From an uncultured Lachnospiraceae bacterium (GTDB taxonomy: Bacteria > Bacillota > Clostridia > Lachnospirales > Lachnospiraceae), in NCBI GenBank assembly GCA_910585345.1, contig CAJUDS010000016.1, positions 1-51,282 on the forward strand: 51,282 nt of DNA. The letters are read 5' to 3'. The translations under genes and the position numbers were made by a program. This document shows positions 9,078 through 17,090 of the stretch, in pieces. Below the pieces are notes generated by a model that had not been told where the DNA came from, did no database searches, and saw nothing but the letters and a program-made list of their open reading frames with translations. How positions within the stretch are numbered: position 1 is the first letter of the stretch; the number at the start of each line of letters is the position of its first letter.

Positions 9078-9860
9078 TCACTCCAGCACAATCCCTATCG
9101 CTGCCATATTGTCTCTGCTGCCGCATTTTACCGCCTGTTCTCCCAGCAGCTCAAGCCTCCTGTCTATCACGCCGTTTTTCAAACCAGTGTTCTGTCCCTT
9201 TCCGCTCTGCCCCGTCCGCCGCCATCCCAGAACCGGCCCTAGAGCCTGTCCGATACGCAGTTTTTCATTTCCATAGCAGAAACCGTCCGTGCAGAGTAGA
9301 AATCCTGTTCTCTTTTTTATTTTTCCCGTATTGAGAAAGACACGATCCTCTCCCGCCATACCAAGGCATTTTAACAGACAGCCCTGGCTGTTTGTGTCGT
9401 CCGTTGTCATGCACCGGACTTTCACATGTAATTTTGCAAAGGGATTTTTACGATTTTCGATATGATAAATACGGCTGTCGCCGATATGCATCAGATAATA
9501 TCTGTTCCTGACAAGCAGAAGTCCTGTCAGAGTTGTTCCTGTCCGTATGTTTTGTGTCTGTTGGAATGTGGTTAGATTTTCCTGGATTTGATAGAATTGC
9601 CTCTGTAAGGCAAGTAAGATCATTTCTTTTGCGCTGTTCTCACAAATCAGCTCTTTTCCTTCCTGATAAAACCAGTCGGTCATTTGACGGACAGCCAGAG
9701 CGCCTGCTTCTTGTGAGCAGGCCAGGCTGCCAATCCCGTCACAGACAACCGCCAGCAGGCACTCCCCTTTCCGCAGCTTTATATGCTGTAGGGAAAGGGA
9801 ATCCTGATTGGCTGCATGCTCTGACCCGGCCGACCAGTATACGCCGGTATGCATCCGCAT
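9078..9860 (-). CDS. PP2C-family serine/threonine protein phosphatase
   Basis: A metal-dependent protein phosphatase of 260 residues, near the usual 240-260 for bacterial PrpC/Stp enzymes. Metal-binding and catalytic motifs are present: NQDS (Asp20), VVCDGIGS (Asp41-Gly42), GDSRIY, LCTDGF and SRDNMAAI near the C-terminus. No membrane segment is seen, so it should be cytosolic. The gene ends 14 nt before the kinase start and very probably reverses that kinase's phosphorylations. It sits 37 nt downstream of rseP on the same strand, so it is likely cotranscribed with the isoprenoid/envelope cluster. The region of about 190-245 (RRTGQSGKGQ...) looks divergent and low in conservation, which may reflect a flap segment. 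Confidence 0.92.
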   Translation of the reverse strand: MRMHTGVYWSAGSEHAANQDSLSLQHIKLRKGECLLAVVCDGIGSLACSQEAGALAVRQMTDWFYQEGKELICENSAKEMILLALQRQFYQIQENLTTFQQTQNIRTGTTLTGLLLVRNRYYLMHIGDSRIYHIENRKNPFAKLHVKVRCMTTDDTNSQGCLLKCLGMAGEDRVFLNTGKIKKRTGFLLCTDGFCYGNEKLRIGQALGPVLGWRRTGQSGKGQNTGLKNGVIDRRLELLGEQAVKCGSRDNMAAIGIVLE

Positions 9861-9897
9861 CCATTTGTCTCCTTTTTCTTCTATTGTATCAATTCGC

Positions 9898-10962
9898 TTA
9901 GTGAATCAACTTTACAATGTCATTATACATAATTAACACCATCAGGCCGCAGAGTACAGCAAATCCGGCCAGATGCACCATGCCTTCTTTTTCCGGCGGA
10001 ATGGGTTTGCCGCGCACTACTTCCAACAGTAGAAATACCAGTCTGCCGCCGTCAAGCGCAGGCAGTGGAAGAAGATTCAGAACTCCCAGATTGACCGACA
10101 AAAGCATTGCCAGATTCATCAGATTGACTACCATCACCCATATGCCATAGGGTCTCGTCTGCTGCGCCACATCGTCCACAAGCACGGCGATACCGATCGG
10201 CCCGGATACCTCGTCTTTCCCCGCCTTTCCCTGTATCAGCATCTGCAGGCTCTTCACAGTCGCTTTCAGACCGTAACGCACCTCATAAAAACTGTACTGA
10301 AAAACCTGCAGCGGAGAACATTTGAAATATTCCGCATATCCCTGGAAGCCGAGCAGATACCGTCCGCTCTCCTCATCCAGCTTCGGCGTGAGAACGGCTT
10401 CCATCGTCTTTCCGTCCCGCATATATTCCACCGACAGCGTTTCCCCCTGTCTGAGCATGGTGATCAAATTGATTTCCCTGGACAGATATACCTTTTCCCC
10501 GCCCAGACGGGTGATGACATCTCCTTTGCGCATACCCGCCTGCGCCGCCGCAAATCCGGGGAGCACATCCTGAACGACCGGCCGGTCCGTATAAGTCGTT
10601 CCGATGATGATCAGCGCCAGCACATACGCCAGAATAAAATTGAAAACAGGTCCTGCCAGCACAGTGGAAATCCTTGCCCACACACTGGCATTGGAGAATG
10701 CGCCCGGTGACAGCGGAATGGTTTCCCCGTCCTCGTCTTCTTCCTCCCTGCCGTCCTCACCTTCGAATACACAGGCGCCGCCTACCGGAAACAGTTTGAG
10801 GGAATATTTAGTCCCTCCTTTTCTAAAAGAACACAAAGTAGGCCCCATTCCGACAAAAAACTCCTTTACCGTAATGCAGTTTGCCTTTGCCAAAAGGAAA
10901 TGCCCCAGTTCATGCGATATTACAATAACACAGATAATCAATATAAAAATAACAATCGTCAA
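9898..10962 (-). CDS. rseP: Site-2 intramembrane metalloprotease RseP
   Basis: A zinc protease that cuts within the membrane, typically acting on anti-sigma factors or signal-peptide remnants. The protein has 354 residues. The zinc motif HELGH is at 17-21 in the first membrane span, and the second metal-site motif LPLPALDGG is near residue 305. A PDZ domain lies at about 120-200 (GFAAAQAGMRKGDVI), and the last span ends the protein. An acidic loop (EDGREEEDEDGE) follows the first span. It lies between dxr and the phosphatase gene, the usual cdsA-dxr-rseP order of Firmicutes. The substrate cannot be told from sequence. Confidence 0.95.
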   Translation of the reverse strand: MTIVIFILIICVIVISHELGHFLLAKANCITVKEFFVGMGPTLCSFRKGGTKYSLKLFPVGGACVFEGEDGREEEDEDGETIPLSPGAFSNASVWARISTVLAGPVFNFILAYVLALIIIGTTYTDRPVVQDVLPGFAAAQAGMRKGDVITRLGGEKVYLSREINLITMLRQGETLSVEYMRDGKTMEAVLTPKLDEESGRYLLGFQGYAEYFKCSPLQVFQYSFYEVRYGLKATVKSLQMLIQGKAGKDEVSGPIGIAVLVDDVAQQTRPYGIWVMVVNLMNLAMLLSVNLGVLNLLPLPALDGGRLVFLLLEVVRGKPIPPEKEGMVHLAGFAVLCGLMVLIMYNDIVKLIH

Positions 10963-11027
10963 TGAGCCACCTTCTAACTAATTTTTTCCATTTCGCCGCA
11001 CTTATGAACCGTCGGCGCGTATGTGCA

Positions 11028-12176
11028 TCAGTGCATAGTTTCACGGATGCAGTCATATGTCCACTGCTCTGTTTCCAAAATGCAGTTCACATCGGGATTG
11101 CTTGTCACCGTATGTCTCCGCATACACATCTCGATTATTTCTGCTATCTGCAGAAATGAAATCCGGTGATCCAGGAACAGACTGACCGCCTTTTCATTGG
11201 CCGCATTATAGACCGTCGGCATTGTGCCTCCCGCCTCCATGGCCTCATAAGCAAGCGCCAGTCCCCGAAACGTATCCGTATCCGGCTGTTCAAACGTGAT
11301 CTGCGCCAGTTTGTAAAAATCCAGCGAAGGACCCGGCATCGGTTTTCTCTCCGGATAGAACAGCGCATACTGAATCGGCAGTTTCATATCCGGCAGTCCG
11401 AGCTGTGCGATAACGCTTCCGTCCAGATATTCCACCATGGAATGAATAATGCTCTGCGGCTGCACCACCACTTGTATCTGTCCCGGCTCCACGTCAAATA
11501 ACCATTTTGCCTCTATCACTTCCAGTCCTTTGTTGACCAGTGTAGCGGAATCTATCGTTATCTTCTTTCCCATAGACCAGTTCGGATGTTTTAAGGCGTC
11601 CTCCGCCCGCACCGCCGTCAGTTCCATTCGTTTCTTCCCCCGGAAGGGGCCGCCGGAAGCCGTAAGAAGGATCTTTTTGATCTGGCTTTTCTGTTCCCCG
11701 TTCAAAGACTGGAAAATCGCACTGTGCTCACTGTCCACCGGCAGAATGGCCACGCCCTTCTCCCTGGCCAGCGGCATCAGCAGATGTCCCGCCGTCACAA
11801 GCGTCTCCTTATTGGCCAGCAGAATATCCTTTCCCTGTTCGATGGCAGTCAGCGTTGGCCTGACGCCGATCATCCCTACGACCGCCGTCACAAGCGCATC
11901 CATGCCATCCATGGAAGCAATTTCCAGAAGGCCCTCCATACCTGATACGATCTTTATATCCAGATCCGATACCCGGCTGCGCAGATCTCTGCATGCCTCC
12001 TGACTCCACAGCGCCGCCATCTTCGGACGAAACTCCCTGATTTGTTTTTCCAACAGCGCCACATTGCTTCCTGCCGCCAAAGCAGCCACCTGTATCTCTT
12101 CCCTGTGGTTTCTTACGATTTCAAGCGTCTGCGTTCCAATGGAACCGGTAGACCCCAGAATGCCTATCTTTTTCAT
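11028..12176 (-). CDS. dxr: 1-deoxy-D-xylulose 5-phosphate reductoisomerase
   Basis: Dxr (IspC) converts DXP to methylerythritol phosphate with NADPH, the committed step of the MEP pathway. The 382-residue protein has the normal length. The NADPH-binding loop GSTGSIGTQTL is at 7-17. The metal and substrate region includes PVDSEHSAIFQ and the flexible-loop area TASGGPFRG, and SMGKKITIDSATLVNKGLEVIEA follows in two adjoining pieces, all typical of the family. It starts 4 nt after the cdsA stop, so the genes are tightly coupled. Together with ispG and uppS in the same cluster it feeds undecaprenyl phosphate, the lipid carrier for cell-wall synthesis. Confidence 0.98.
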   Translation of the reverse strand: MKKIGILGSTGSIGTQTLEIVRNHREEIQVAALAAGSNVALLEKQIREFRPKMAALWSQEACRDLRSRVSDLDIKIVSGMEGLLEIASMDGMDALVTAVVGMIGVRPTLTAIEQGKDILLANKETLVTAGHLLMPLAREKGVAILPVDSEHSAIFQSLNGEQKSQIKKILLTASGGPFRGKKRMELTAVRAEDALKHPNWSMGKKITIDSATLVNKGLEVIEAKWLFDVEPGQIQVVVQPQSIIHSMVEYLDGSVIAQLGLPDMKLPIQYALFYPERKPMPGPSLDFYKLAQITFEQPDTDTFRGLALAYEAMEAGGTMPTVYNAANEKAVSLFLDHRISFLQIAEIIEMCMRRHTVTSNPDVNCILETEQWTYDCIRETMH

Positions 12177-12180
12177 TTGT

Positions 12181-13029
12181 CTATGCTCCTATCAATATTT
12201 GCGCCATAAAAAAAATGACCGGCGCTGTAAATATGACACTGTCGAAACGGTCCATAATACCGCCGTGTCCCGGTATGCATGTGCCATAATCTTTAATATT
12301 ATGGTTTCTTTTGATCGCAGACGCCGCCAGATCGCCAATCTGCGAGATGACTGCGCCAATCCCGCCGATCAGCGCAAACGCCCACGTAGCGCTTTGATCT
12401 GCAATCGCCTGTTCCACCAGCAGAAAAGAAAAAAGCGCTCCCGCAATGGCGGAAGCCGCCACACCGCCAAGCGCTCCCTCCACCGTTTTTTTTGGACTGA
12501 GAACAGGCGCCAGCTTATGTCTGCCAAAAGCCATCCCGGAAAAGTAAGCGCACGTATCGCACACCCAGGAGCTGATAAAGATCAGCCAGACAATATAAAT
12601 GCCATACCGCATGCTTTCTGTCAGATAGATAAAAGAAAGCATCACCGGTGCATAAAAAATACAGAAAAAAGCCGCCATCACCTGCTCCGAACGATATCTG
12701 GGGAAAGTCAGCACATACACAGCCATCATCAGCATCAGTATCCCCACAAAGAGCACAAAGAGAAACATCCAAATCCTTTCTTTTCCAATCAAAGCCAATC
12801 CGCTTCTCTCCTGCCAGATCAGAACATAATAACACAATATCCCAAGATAGCCTGCGCTTTCCAGCGCTCCCGTGCGTTTCCCGTCGTGAACGCCCATGGC
12901 TCTGCATAATTCCCTGTAGGCAGTACAGGAAACAACCAAAAGCAGCCCTGCCAGAACCGTACCCCCGGCCAATATGGCTGCCACAGCCAGCGCTGCCACG
13001 GCGGCGCCGCTTATGATCCTCTTTCCCAT
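12181..13029 (-). CDS. cdsA: Phosphatidate cytidylyltransferase
   Basis: CdsA makes CDP-diacylglycerol from phosphatidate and CTP, the entry to phosphatidylglycerol and other phospholipids. The 282-residue protein is a multi-span membrane enzyme. It carries the family motif LSPKKTVEGALGG and the C-terminal signature with SAIKRNHNIKDYG and PGHGGIMDRFDS, which binds metal and nucleotide. The uppS stop is 1 nt upstream of its ATG, so translation is coupled. The start MGKRIISG fits normal length. Confidence 0.96.
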   Translation of the reverse strand: MGKRIISGAAVAALAVAAILAGGTVLAGLLLVVSCTAYRELCRAMGVHDGKRTGALESAGYLGILCYYVLIWQERSGLALIGKERIWMFLFVLFVGILMLMMAVYVLTFPRYRSEQVMAAFFCIFYAPVMLSFIYLTESMRYGIYIVWLIFISSWVCDTCAYFSGMAFGRHKLAPVLSPKKTVEGALGGVAASAIAGALFSFLLVEQAIADQSATWAFALIGGIGAVISQIGDLAASAIKRNHNIKDYGTCIPGHGGIMDRFDSVIFTAPVIFFMAQILIGA

Positions 13030-13030
13030 A

Positions 13031-13738
13031 CTAAGCCTCCTTCACACCGCCATAGCGCCTATCTCTATTATTGTATGCCGCAATGGCTTTGCCCAATTCC
13101 GTTTCGTCAAAATCCGGCCAGGGCACAGACGTAACATAAAACTCCGTATAGGCAAGCTGCCAAAGCAGGAAATTGGAAATGCGTTGTTCCCCGCAGGTGC
13201 GGATCAGCAAATCCGGTTCCGGTATTCCCTTCGTATCCAGGCAGTCCGATATCAGTTCTTCCGTAATATTCTCCGGCTGCAGCCGGTCATCCCTGACCGC
13301 CTCCGCAATCTTCTGCATCGCACGTCTGATTTCATCTCTGCCGCCATAGTTGATGGCAATCTGAAAGTGCAGCCCGTCGTTGTTTACCGTTGCCGCCTCA
13401 AGCTCTGCAATTCTCTCCCGGATATCCGCATCCAGTCCGGTTTTGTCGCCCAGAACGCGGACACACATACGATTCTTCTCTGCTGTTTTCAGACAGGTCT
13501 TCATATAATTGCGCAGCAGTTTCATCAGCGCATCTACCTCATCCTCAGGTCTGTTCCAGTTCTCCGTGGAAAAGGCGTAAACCGTCAGATACTGAATGCC
13601 CATCTTATATGCCTTTTCGCAGATCAGTTCTACCTGCTTTGCGCCCTGCACATGCCCGTAATTTCTCGGCATTCCTCTCTTTTTTGCCCACCGGCCGTTC
13701 CCATCCAGAATGATTGCCACATGATTTGGTATCTTCAT
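13031..13738 (-). CDS. uppS: Undecaprenyl diphosphate synthase (cis-prenyltransferase)
   Basis: UppS adds eight isopentenyl units in cis to farnesyl diphosphate, making the C55 carrier for peptidoglycan and wall polymers. The protein has 235 residues, slightly shorter than the usual 240-250. The catalytic Asp12 is in ILDGNGRWAKKRG and the substrate-binding region RTCGEQRISNFLLWQ is near the C-terminus, followed by the E-L/Y-rich tail. It starts 77 nt after the frr stop and abuts cdsA. Its substrate precursors depend on dxr and ispG in the same cluster. Confidence 0.97.
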   Translation of the reverse strand: MKIPNHVAIILDGNGRWAKKRGMPRNYGHVQGAKQVELICEKAYKMGIQYLTVYAFSTENWNRPEDEVDALMKLLRNYMKTCLKTAEKNRMCVRVLGDKTGLDADIRERIAELEAATVNNDGLHFQIAINYGGRDEIRRAMQKIAEAVRDDRLQPENITEELISDCLDTKGIPEPDLLIRTCGEQRISNFLLWQLAYTEFYVTSVPWPDFDETELGKAIAAYNNRDRRYGGVKEA

Positions 13739-13815
13739 GCCGTTTCCCTCTTTTTGCAGAAAGGGGAAGACAACATATAGTGCCCGCCCCTTAGTCTTTC
13801 GTAATTACAATATTT

Positions 13816-14367
13816 CTATACCGTAAGGATATCCTTCGATTTCTCTTCCACCGCCTGGTCAATTTCTTTGACAAATTTGTCCGTCAGTTTCTGCAGTGCG
13901 TCACCCAGCTGCTTGATTTCGTCCTCAGACACATCCTCTTTTGCCAGCTTCTTGAACGAGTCGTTGCCGTCCCTGCGGATATTTCGGATGGCTACCTTAC
14001 TTTCTTCCCCTTTTTTTCTGACTTCCTTTACAAGATCTTTTCTGCGTTCCTCCGTCAGCTCCGGAAACACAAGCCGTATCACAGACCCGTCATTGGACGG
14101 ATTGATCCCGATATCCGATGTCTGAATCGCTTTTTCAATCACTTTCAGAAGATTTTTTTCCCACGGCGCAATCTGAATCATCCTCGCCTCGGGAACGGAA
14201 ATATTTCCTACCTGCTGAATCGGTGTCGGCGTACCGTAATAATCTATTTTTATTTTATCCAACACATGGGGATTCGCACGCCCTGCACGGATTGTCGCAA
14301 AATCTGCCAGTAAGTAATCATAAGCCTTCCGCATTCTGTCTTCAAATGGTTTTACTCTTTCATCCAT
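13816..14367 (-). CDS. frr: Ribosome recycling factor
   Basis: RRF splits post-termination ribosomes together with EF-G. The 183-residue length is typical (about 185). Seen motifs include the start MDERVKPFEDRMRKA, FATIRAGRANPHVLDKI, YYGTPTPIQQVGNISVPEARM, given here in two joined pieces, and the C-terminal helix EIKQLGDALQKLTDKFV. It is 51 nt downstream of pyrH, the near-universal pyrH-frr pairing. Confidence 0.98.
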   Translation of the reverse strand: MDERVKPFEDRMRKAYDYLLADFATIRAGRANPHVLDKIKIDYYGTPTPIQQVGNISVPEARMIQIAPWEKNLLKVIEKAIQTSDIGINPSNDGSVIRLVFPELTEERRKDLVKEVRKKGEESKVAIRNIRRDGNDSFKKLAKEDVSEDEIKQLGDALQKLTDKFVKEIDQAVEEKSKDILTV

Positions 14368-14418
14368 ACCTTTTCCTCCTGTTTCAACAGTTTCATAACC
14401 GGAACCTTCCGCCTTGTC

Positions 14419-15114
14419 TCAAACAATCACTTTGGTGCCGCTAAATGTTCCCTTCACGGCATTGATAATACTGTTTTCCTCATTCAGGCCGAATACCCAC
14501 ATAGGCATCTTATTGTCTCTCGCCAGAATAGAAGCTGTCATATCCACTACCTGCAGATTTTTCGCAATGACTTCGTCAATGGTAACGGACGCATATTTTT
14601 TTGCCGCCGAATTGTTCCTAGGATCGGCGTCATAAACGCCGTCCACTGCTTTGGCAAGCAAAATTACATCCGCCTCCACCTCAACGGCACGCAGTACCAC
14701 CCCCGTATCCGTTGAAAAATAAGGATGTCCCGTACCGCCGGCAAAAAAAACCACCATACCATGACCAAAATATTTGCAGGCACGGTCTTTGGAAAACAGC
14801 TTCGTAAAAGATCCGCACGCAAAAGGCGTCAAAATCGCTGTCCTCATTCCCACGCAACGGAATATTTCTGATACATAAATACAATTCATCACCGTGGCGA
14901 GCATGCCGATCTGATCGGCTTTGGTTCTGTCGATGCTCTCACTCGAACGTCCCCGCCAGAAATTGCCGCCGCCGATGACAATTCCAACCTGCACCCCGTC
15001 GTCTACCAGTTCTTTTACCTGCATTGCCACTTTTTTTACCGTGGGTTCGTCAAAACCGGTTTTTTTCTCACCCGCCAACGCCTCTCCACTGAGCTTTAAT
15101 AATATTCTCTGCAT
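14419..15114 (-). CDS. pyrH: UMP kinase
   Basis: PyrH phosphorylates UMP to UDP, feeding UTP, CTP and UDP-sugar pools. The 231-residue protein belongs to the amino-acid-kinase fold: ILLKLSGEALAG at the start, VGIVIGGGNFWRG, and DADPRNN near the nucleotide site. Its ATG shares one base with the bactofilin stop codon (TAATG arrangement), showing translational coupling. The length is normal for the family. Confidence 0.97.
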   Translation of the reverse strand: MQRILLKLSGEALAGEKKTGFDEPTVKKVAMQVKELVDDGVQVGIVIGGGNFWRGRSSESIDRTKADQIGMLATVMNCIYVSEIFRCVGMRTAILTPFACGSFTKLFSKDRACKYFGHGMVVFFAGGTGHPYFSTDTGVVLRAVEVEADVILLAKAVDGVYDADPRNNSAAKKYASVTIDEVIAKNLQVVDMTASILARDNKMPMWVFGLNEENSIINAVKGTFSGTKVIV

Positions 15115-16040
15115 TATGCCTTCCCTGATTTCTTACTATTGTTCTTCTTAAAATCTTCAAAGAAAGAGGTCGGATTAATATCCGCATAGCACTGGGAGCA
15201 CATACCTTCAATTACCGCGCCATTGTTAATCTGTACGGATTTTGATCTGATATTGCCCATGATAATCGCGGAAGTATCCAGAATAATCGGTCCATGAATA
15301 TCGATATCGCCTTTTACCGCTCCTGCAATGACTGCGCTGTTGGCAAAGATATTACCGATAATAACGGAACTCTGGCCGATCTTTACACTTCCTTCACTGC
15401 GCACTTCGCCGGTAATTTTAGCGCTTTCCGCATAAATCTCCGTCGCTTTGGAATTGCCGGTAATGGTGCCTGTTACATTTAATTTGCCCAAAATATCGAT
15501 ATTGCCTTCAATTGTACCGATTACGTCCATGGAACCGTCGGATGTCATATCACCTTTGATCTTCATCCCCGCCGTTACGACTGCAACTTCCTCGCTGACG
15601 CTCTTTCCTGACAGAGAACTGTCTAAAAAGGAAGCCGATACAGGCTGTGCCTTTGACTCCGGAGCGGCCGCAGGCTGTTCCTGCATATCAATCTGCTCCA
15701 GCAGCGATTCCAGCGTATCAGCCATGCCCCCTCCTGCCGGTTCTTCTGTCATCGTGTCTTTCAATGTCATTGTCTCTGTCATCATTTCTTCTGTTTCTCT
15801 CACTGTGGTATTCTCCCTTGTTCTTATAGTCTCTGCCGGCGTTTTTTCTTCGGCAGGTGCTTCCCTTTCCGTCTGTGCTGCAGCAGCCCCCGTTGTATAC
15901 TGCATCGCTGCGCGCTGCATTGCCGCACGCTGCATTGCTGCTTCCTGCTGTGGCGACATTGCCGCCTTTTCTTCCTCTTCCGGTATCAATTCATTGACTG
16001 CCTGTGATAAATCTTCCTTTAAATCTGAAAAAAAACCCAT
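15114..16040 (-). CDS. Bactofilin family polymer-forming cytoskeletal protein
   Basis: A bactofilin, which self-assembles into nucleotide-free filaments, often near the membrane, and is linked to cell shape or wall enzymes in other bacteria. The start at 16040 (MGFFSDLKED) is chosen from the GGAGGATAT site upstream. The product has 308 residues. An N-terminal 20-residue helix is followed by a long disordered region (about 25-165) rich in Glu, Ala and Thr, with a short repeat of AAMQR units. The bactofilin beta-helix covers about 170-290 with repeating hydrophobic/Gly turns (GTIEGNIDILGKLNVTGTI). A Cys pair (CSQC) and a Lys-rich tail close the protein. It lies 30 nt after a polysaccharide deacetylase gene, which hints at a wall-related role. 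Confidence 0.9.
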   Translation of the reverse strand: MGFFSDLKEDLSQAVNELIPEEEEKAAMSPQQEAAMQRAAMQRAAMQYTTGAAAAQTEREAPAEEKTPAETIRTRENTTVRETEEMMTETMTLKDTMTEEPAGGGMADTLESLLEQIDMQEQPAAAPESKAQPVSASFLDSSLSGKSVSEEVAVVTAGMKIKGDMTSDGSMDVIGTIEGNIDILGKLNVTGTITGNSKATEIYAESAKITGEVRSEGSVKIGQSSVIIGNIFANSAVIAGAVKGDIDIHGPIILDTSAIIMGNIRSKSVQINNGAVIEGMCSQCYADINPTSFFEDFKKNNSKKSGKA

Positions 16041-16070
16041 ATTTATATCCTCCATTCCTTTGTATCCTAA

Positions 16071-17033
16071 TTATGAGTTTGATTGTCCGTGGTGAATCGG
16101 TGATGTGTCTTCCGTAATCGGTACGATAACCGTGTCTTCCATCTTTAGTATTGTTTCAATAATTTCCGGCAGCGCCTCGACCGTCGTTCTCTTGTCACCC
16201 GTATCATGAAGCAGTATGACAGCTTCGTCAAAACGGGCCAGATTCGCCGTACTGTTGCGCACAATCTGGTCTTTTCCCAGATGGCCGGTAGCATCCCCGC
16301 TTGAAACATTCCAATCATACCACGATACGCCAATTTCCGCCAGATATCCTTTTAACTCCTCCATATCCACCGTGCTCACGCGGTTACTGCTGCCTCCCGG
16401 AAAACGGTAAATATCCGGATACTCTCCCGTCACTTCATAAATATAATCCTGCAGTTCATTTACATCCTTGATAAAAGATTCTTTTGACCGGTATATTTCC
16501 TTATATACATGACTGTAGGAGTGCATCCCCAGCGTATGTCCTTCGTCCAGAATTCTCCGGTAGGCGTCCTCGTACTCTTCTTTGCCTTCCGCCACTACGA
16601 AAAACGTGGCCTTCACATCATACTCTTTTAAAATATCAAGAATCTGGTCCGTATAAATACTCGGTCCATCGTCAAAGGTCAGATATACTTTCCGGATACC
16701 CGAATGCACCGTCTCCTGTGGGAGAGACCTTTTTGCTTCCTGTTCCTCCCATGCCCTGATGCTGTCCTCTTCTGTCAGCATTTCCGGCCCCTGCTCTTCC
16801 TTTGTACGCCGCGTATCATCTTCCCACATTTCTATCGCCTGCGTCCAGGCGCCTTCCGCCTCTAATGTCTTTTCCTGCATCTGCGCAATCTGTATTTTCA
16901 GATCGTTCATCTGCATAACAAGCCATACGCTCGCTGCAGTCGGCACAAAAACCGCTGCCAGAAGGAATACTGCCGCTACTTTTTTTAAAATCCGTATCCG
17001 TTTTTTTCTGTTCTCATTCGTTTTATCTGACAT
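16071..17033 (-). CDS. Membrane-anchored polysaccharide deacetylase (NodB domain)
   Basis: A carbohydrate esterase family 4 enzyme, likely removing acetyl groups from peptidoglycan or another wall glycan. The start is taken at 17033 (MSDKTNENRKK), with AGGAG 12 nt upstream; the frame extends further 5' without a better site. The product has 320 residues. One membrane span lies at about 20-42, then a coiled-coil-like stretch and an acidic linker. The NodB domain occupies about 115-310, with motif 1 TFDDGPS, the metal-binding motif GMHSYSH, motif 3 YRFPGGSSNR, and LLHDTG near the end. It precedes the bactofilin gene by 30 nt and the two may be cotranscribed. The exact substrate is not shown by sequence. 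Confidence 0.92.
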   Translation of the reverse strand: MSDKTNENRKKRIRILKKVAAVFLLAAVFVPTAASVWLVMQMNDLKIQIAQMQEKTLEAEGAWTQAIEMWEDDTRRTKEEQGPEMLTEEDSIRAWEEQEAKRSLPQETVHSGIRKVYLTFDDGPSIYTDQILDILKEYDVKATFFVVAEGKEEYEDAYRRILDEGHTLGMHSYSHVYKEIYRSKESFIKDVNELQDYIYEVTGEYPDIYRFPGGSSNRVSTVDMEELKGYLAEIGVSWYDWNVSSGDATGHLGKDQIVRNSTANLARFDEAVILLHDTGDKRTTVEALPEIIETILKMEDTVIVPITEDTSPIHHGQSNS

Positions 17034-17090
17034 AGGTAAATAAACTCCTTTCCTATTGTACCACACAAAAAGAAAGGAGGAAAGTGTATT

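Noticed and set aside
15895..15945. Short repeats in the bactofilin gene (AAMQR units) as a mobile or regulatory repeat
   Set aside because: They are three imperfect 5-residue units inside a disordered coding region and are explained as low-complexity sequence.
16071..17066. A longer start (17066) for the polysaccharide deacetylase
   Set aside because: The AGGAG site lies inside that extension, so the ATG at 17033 is the better start.
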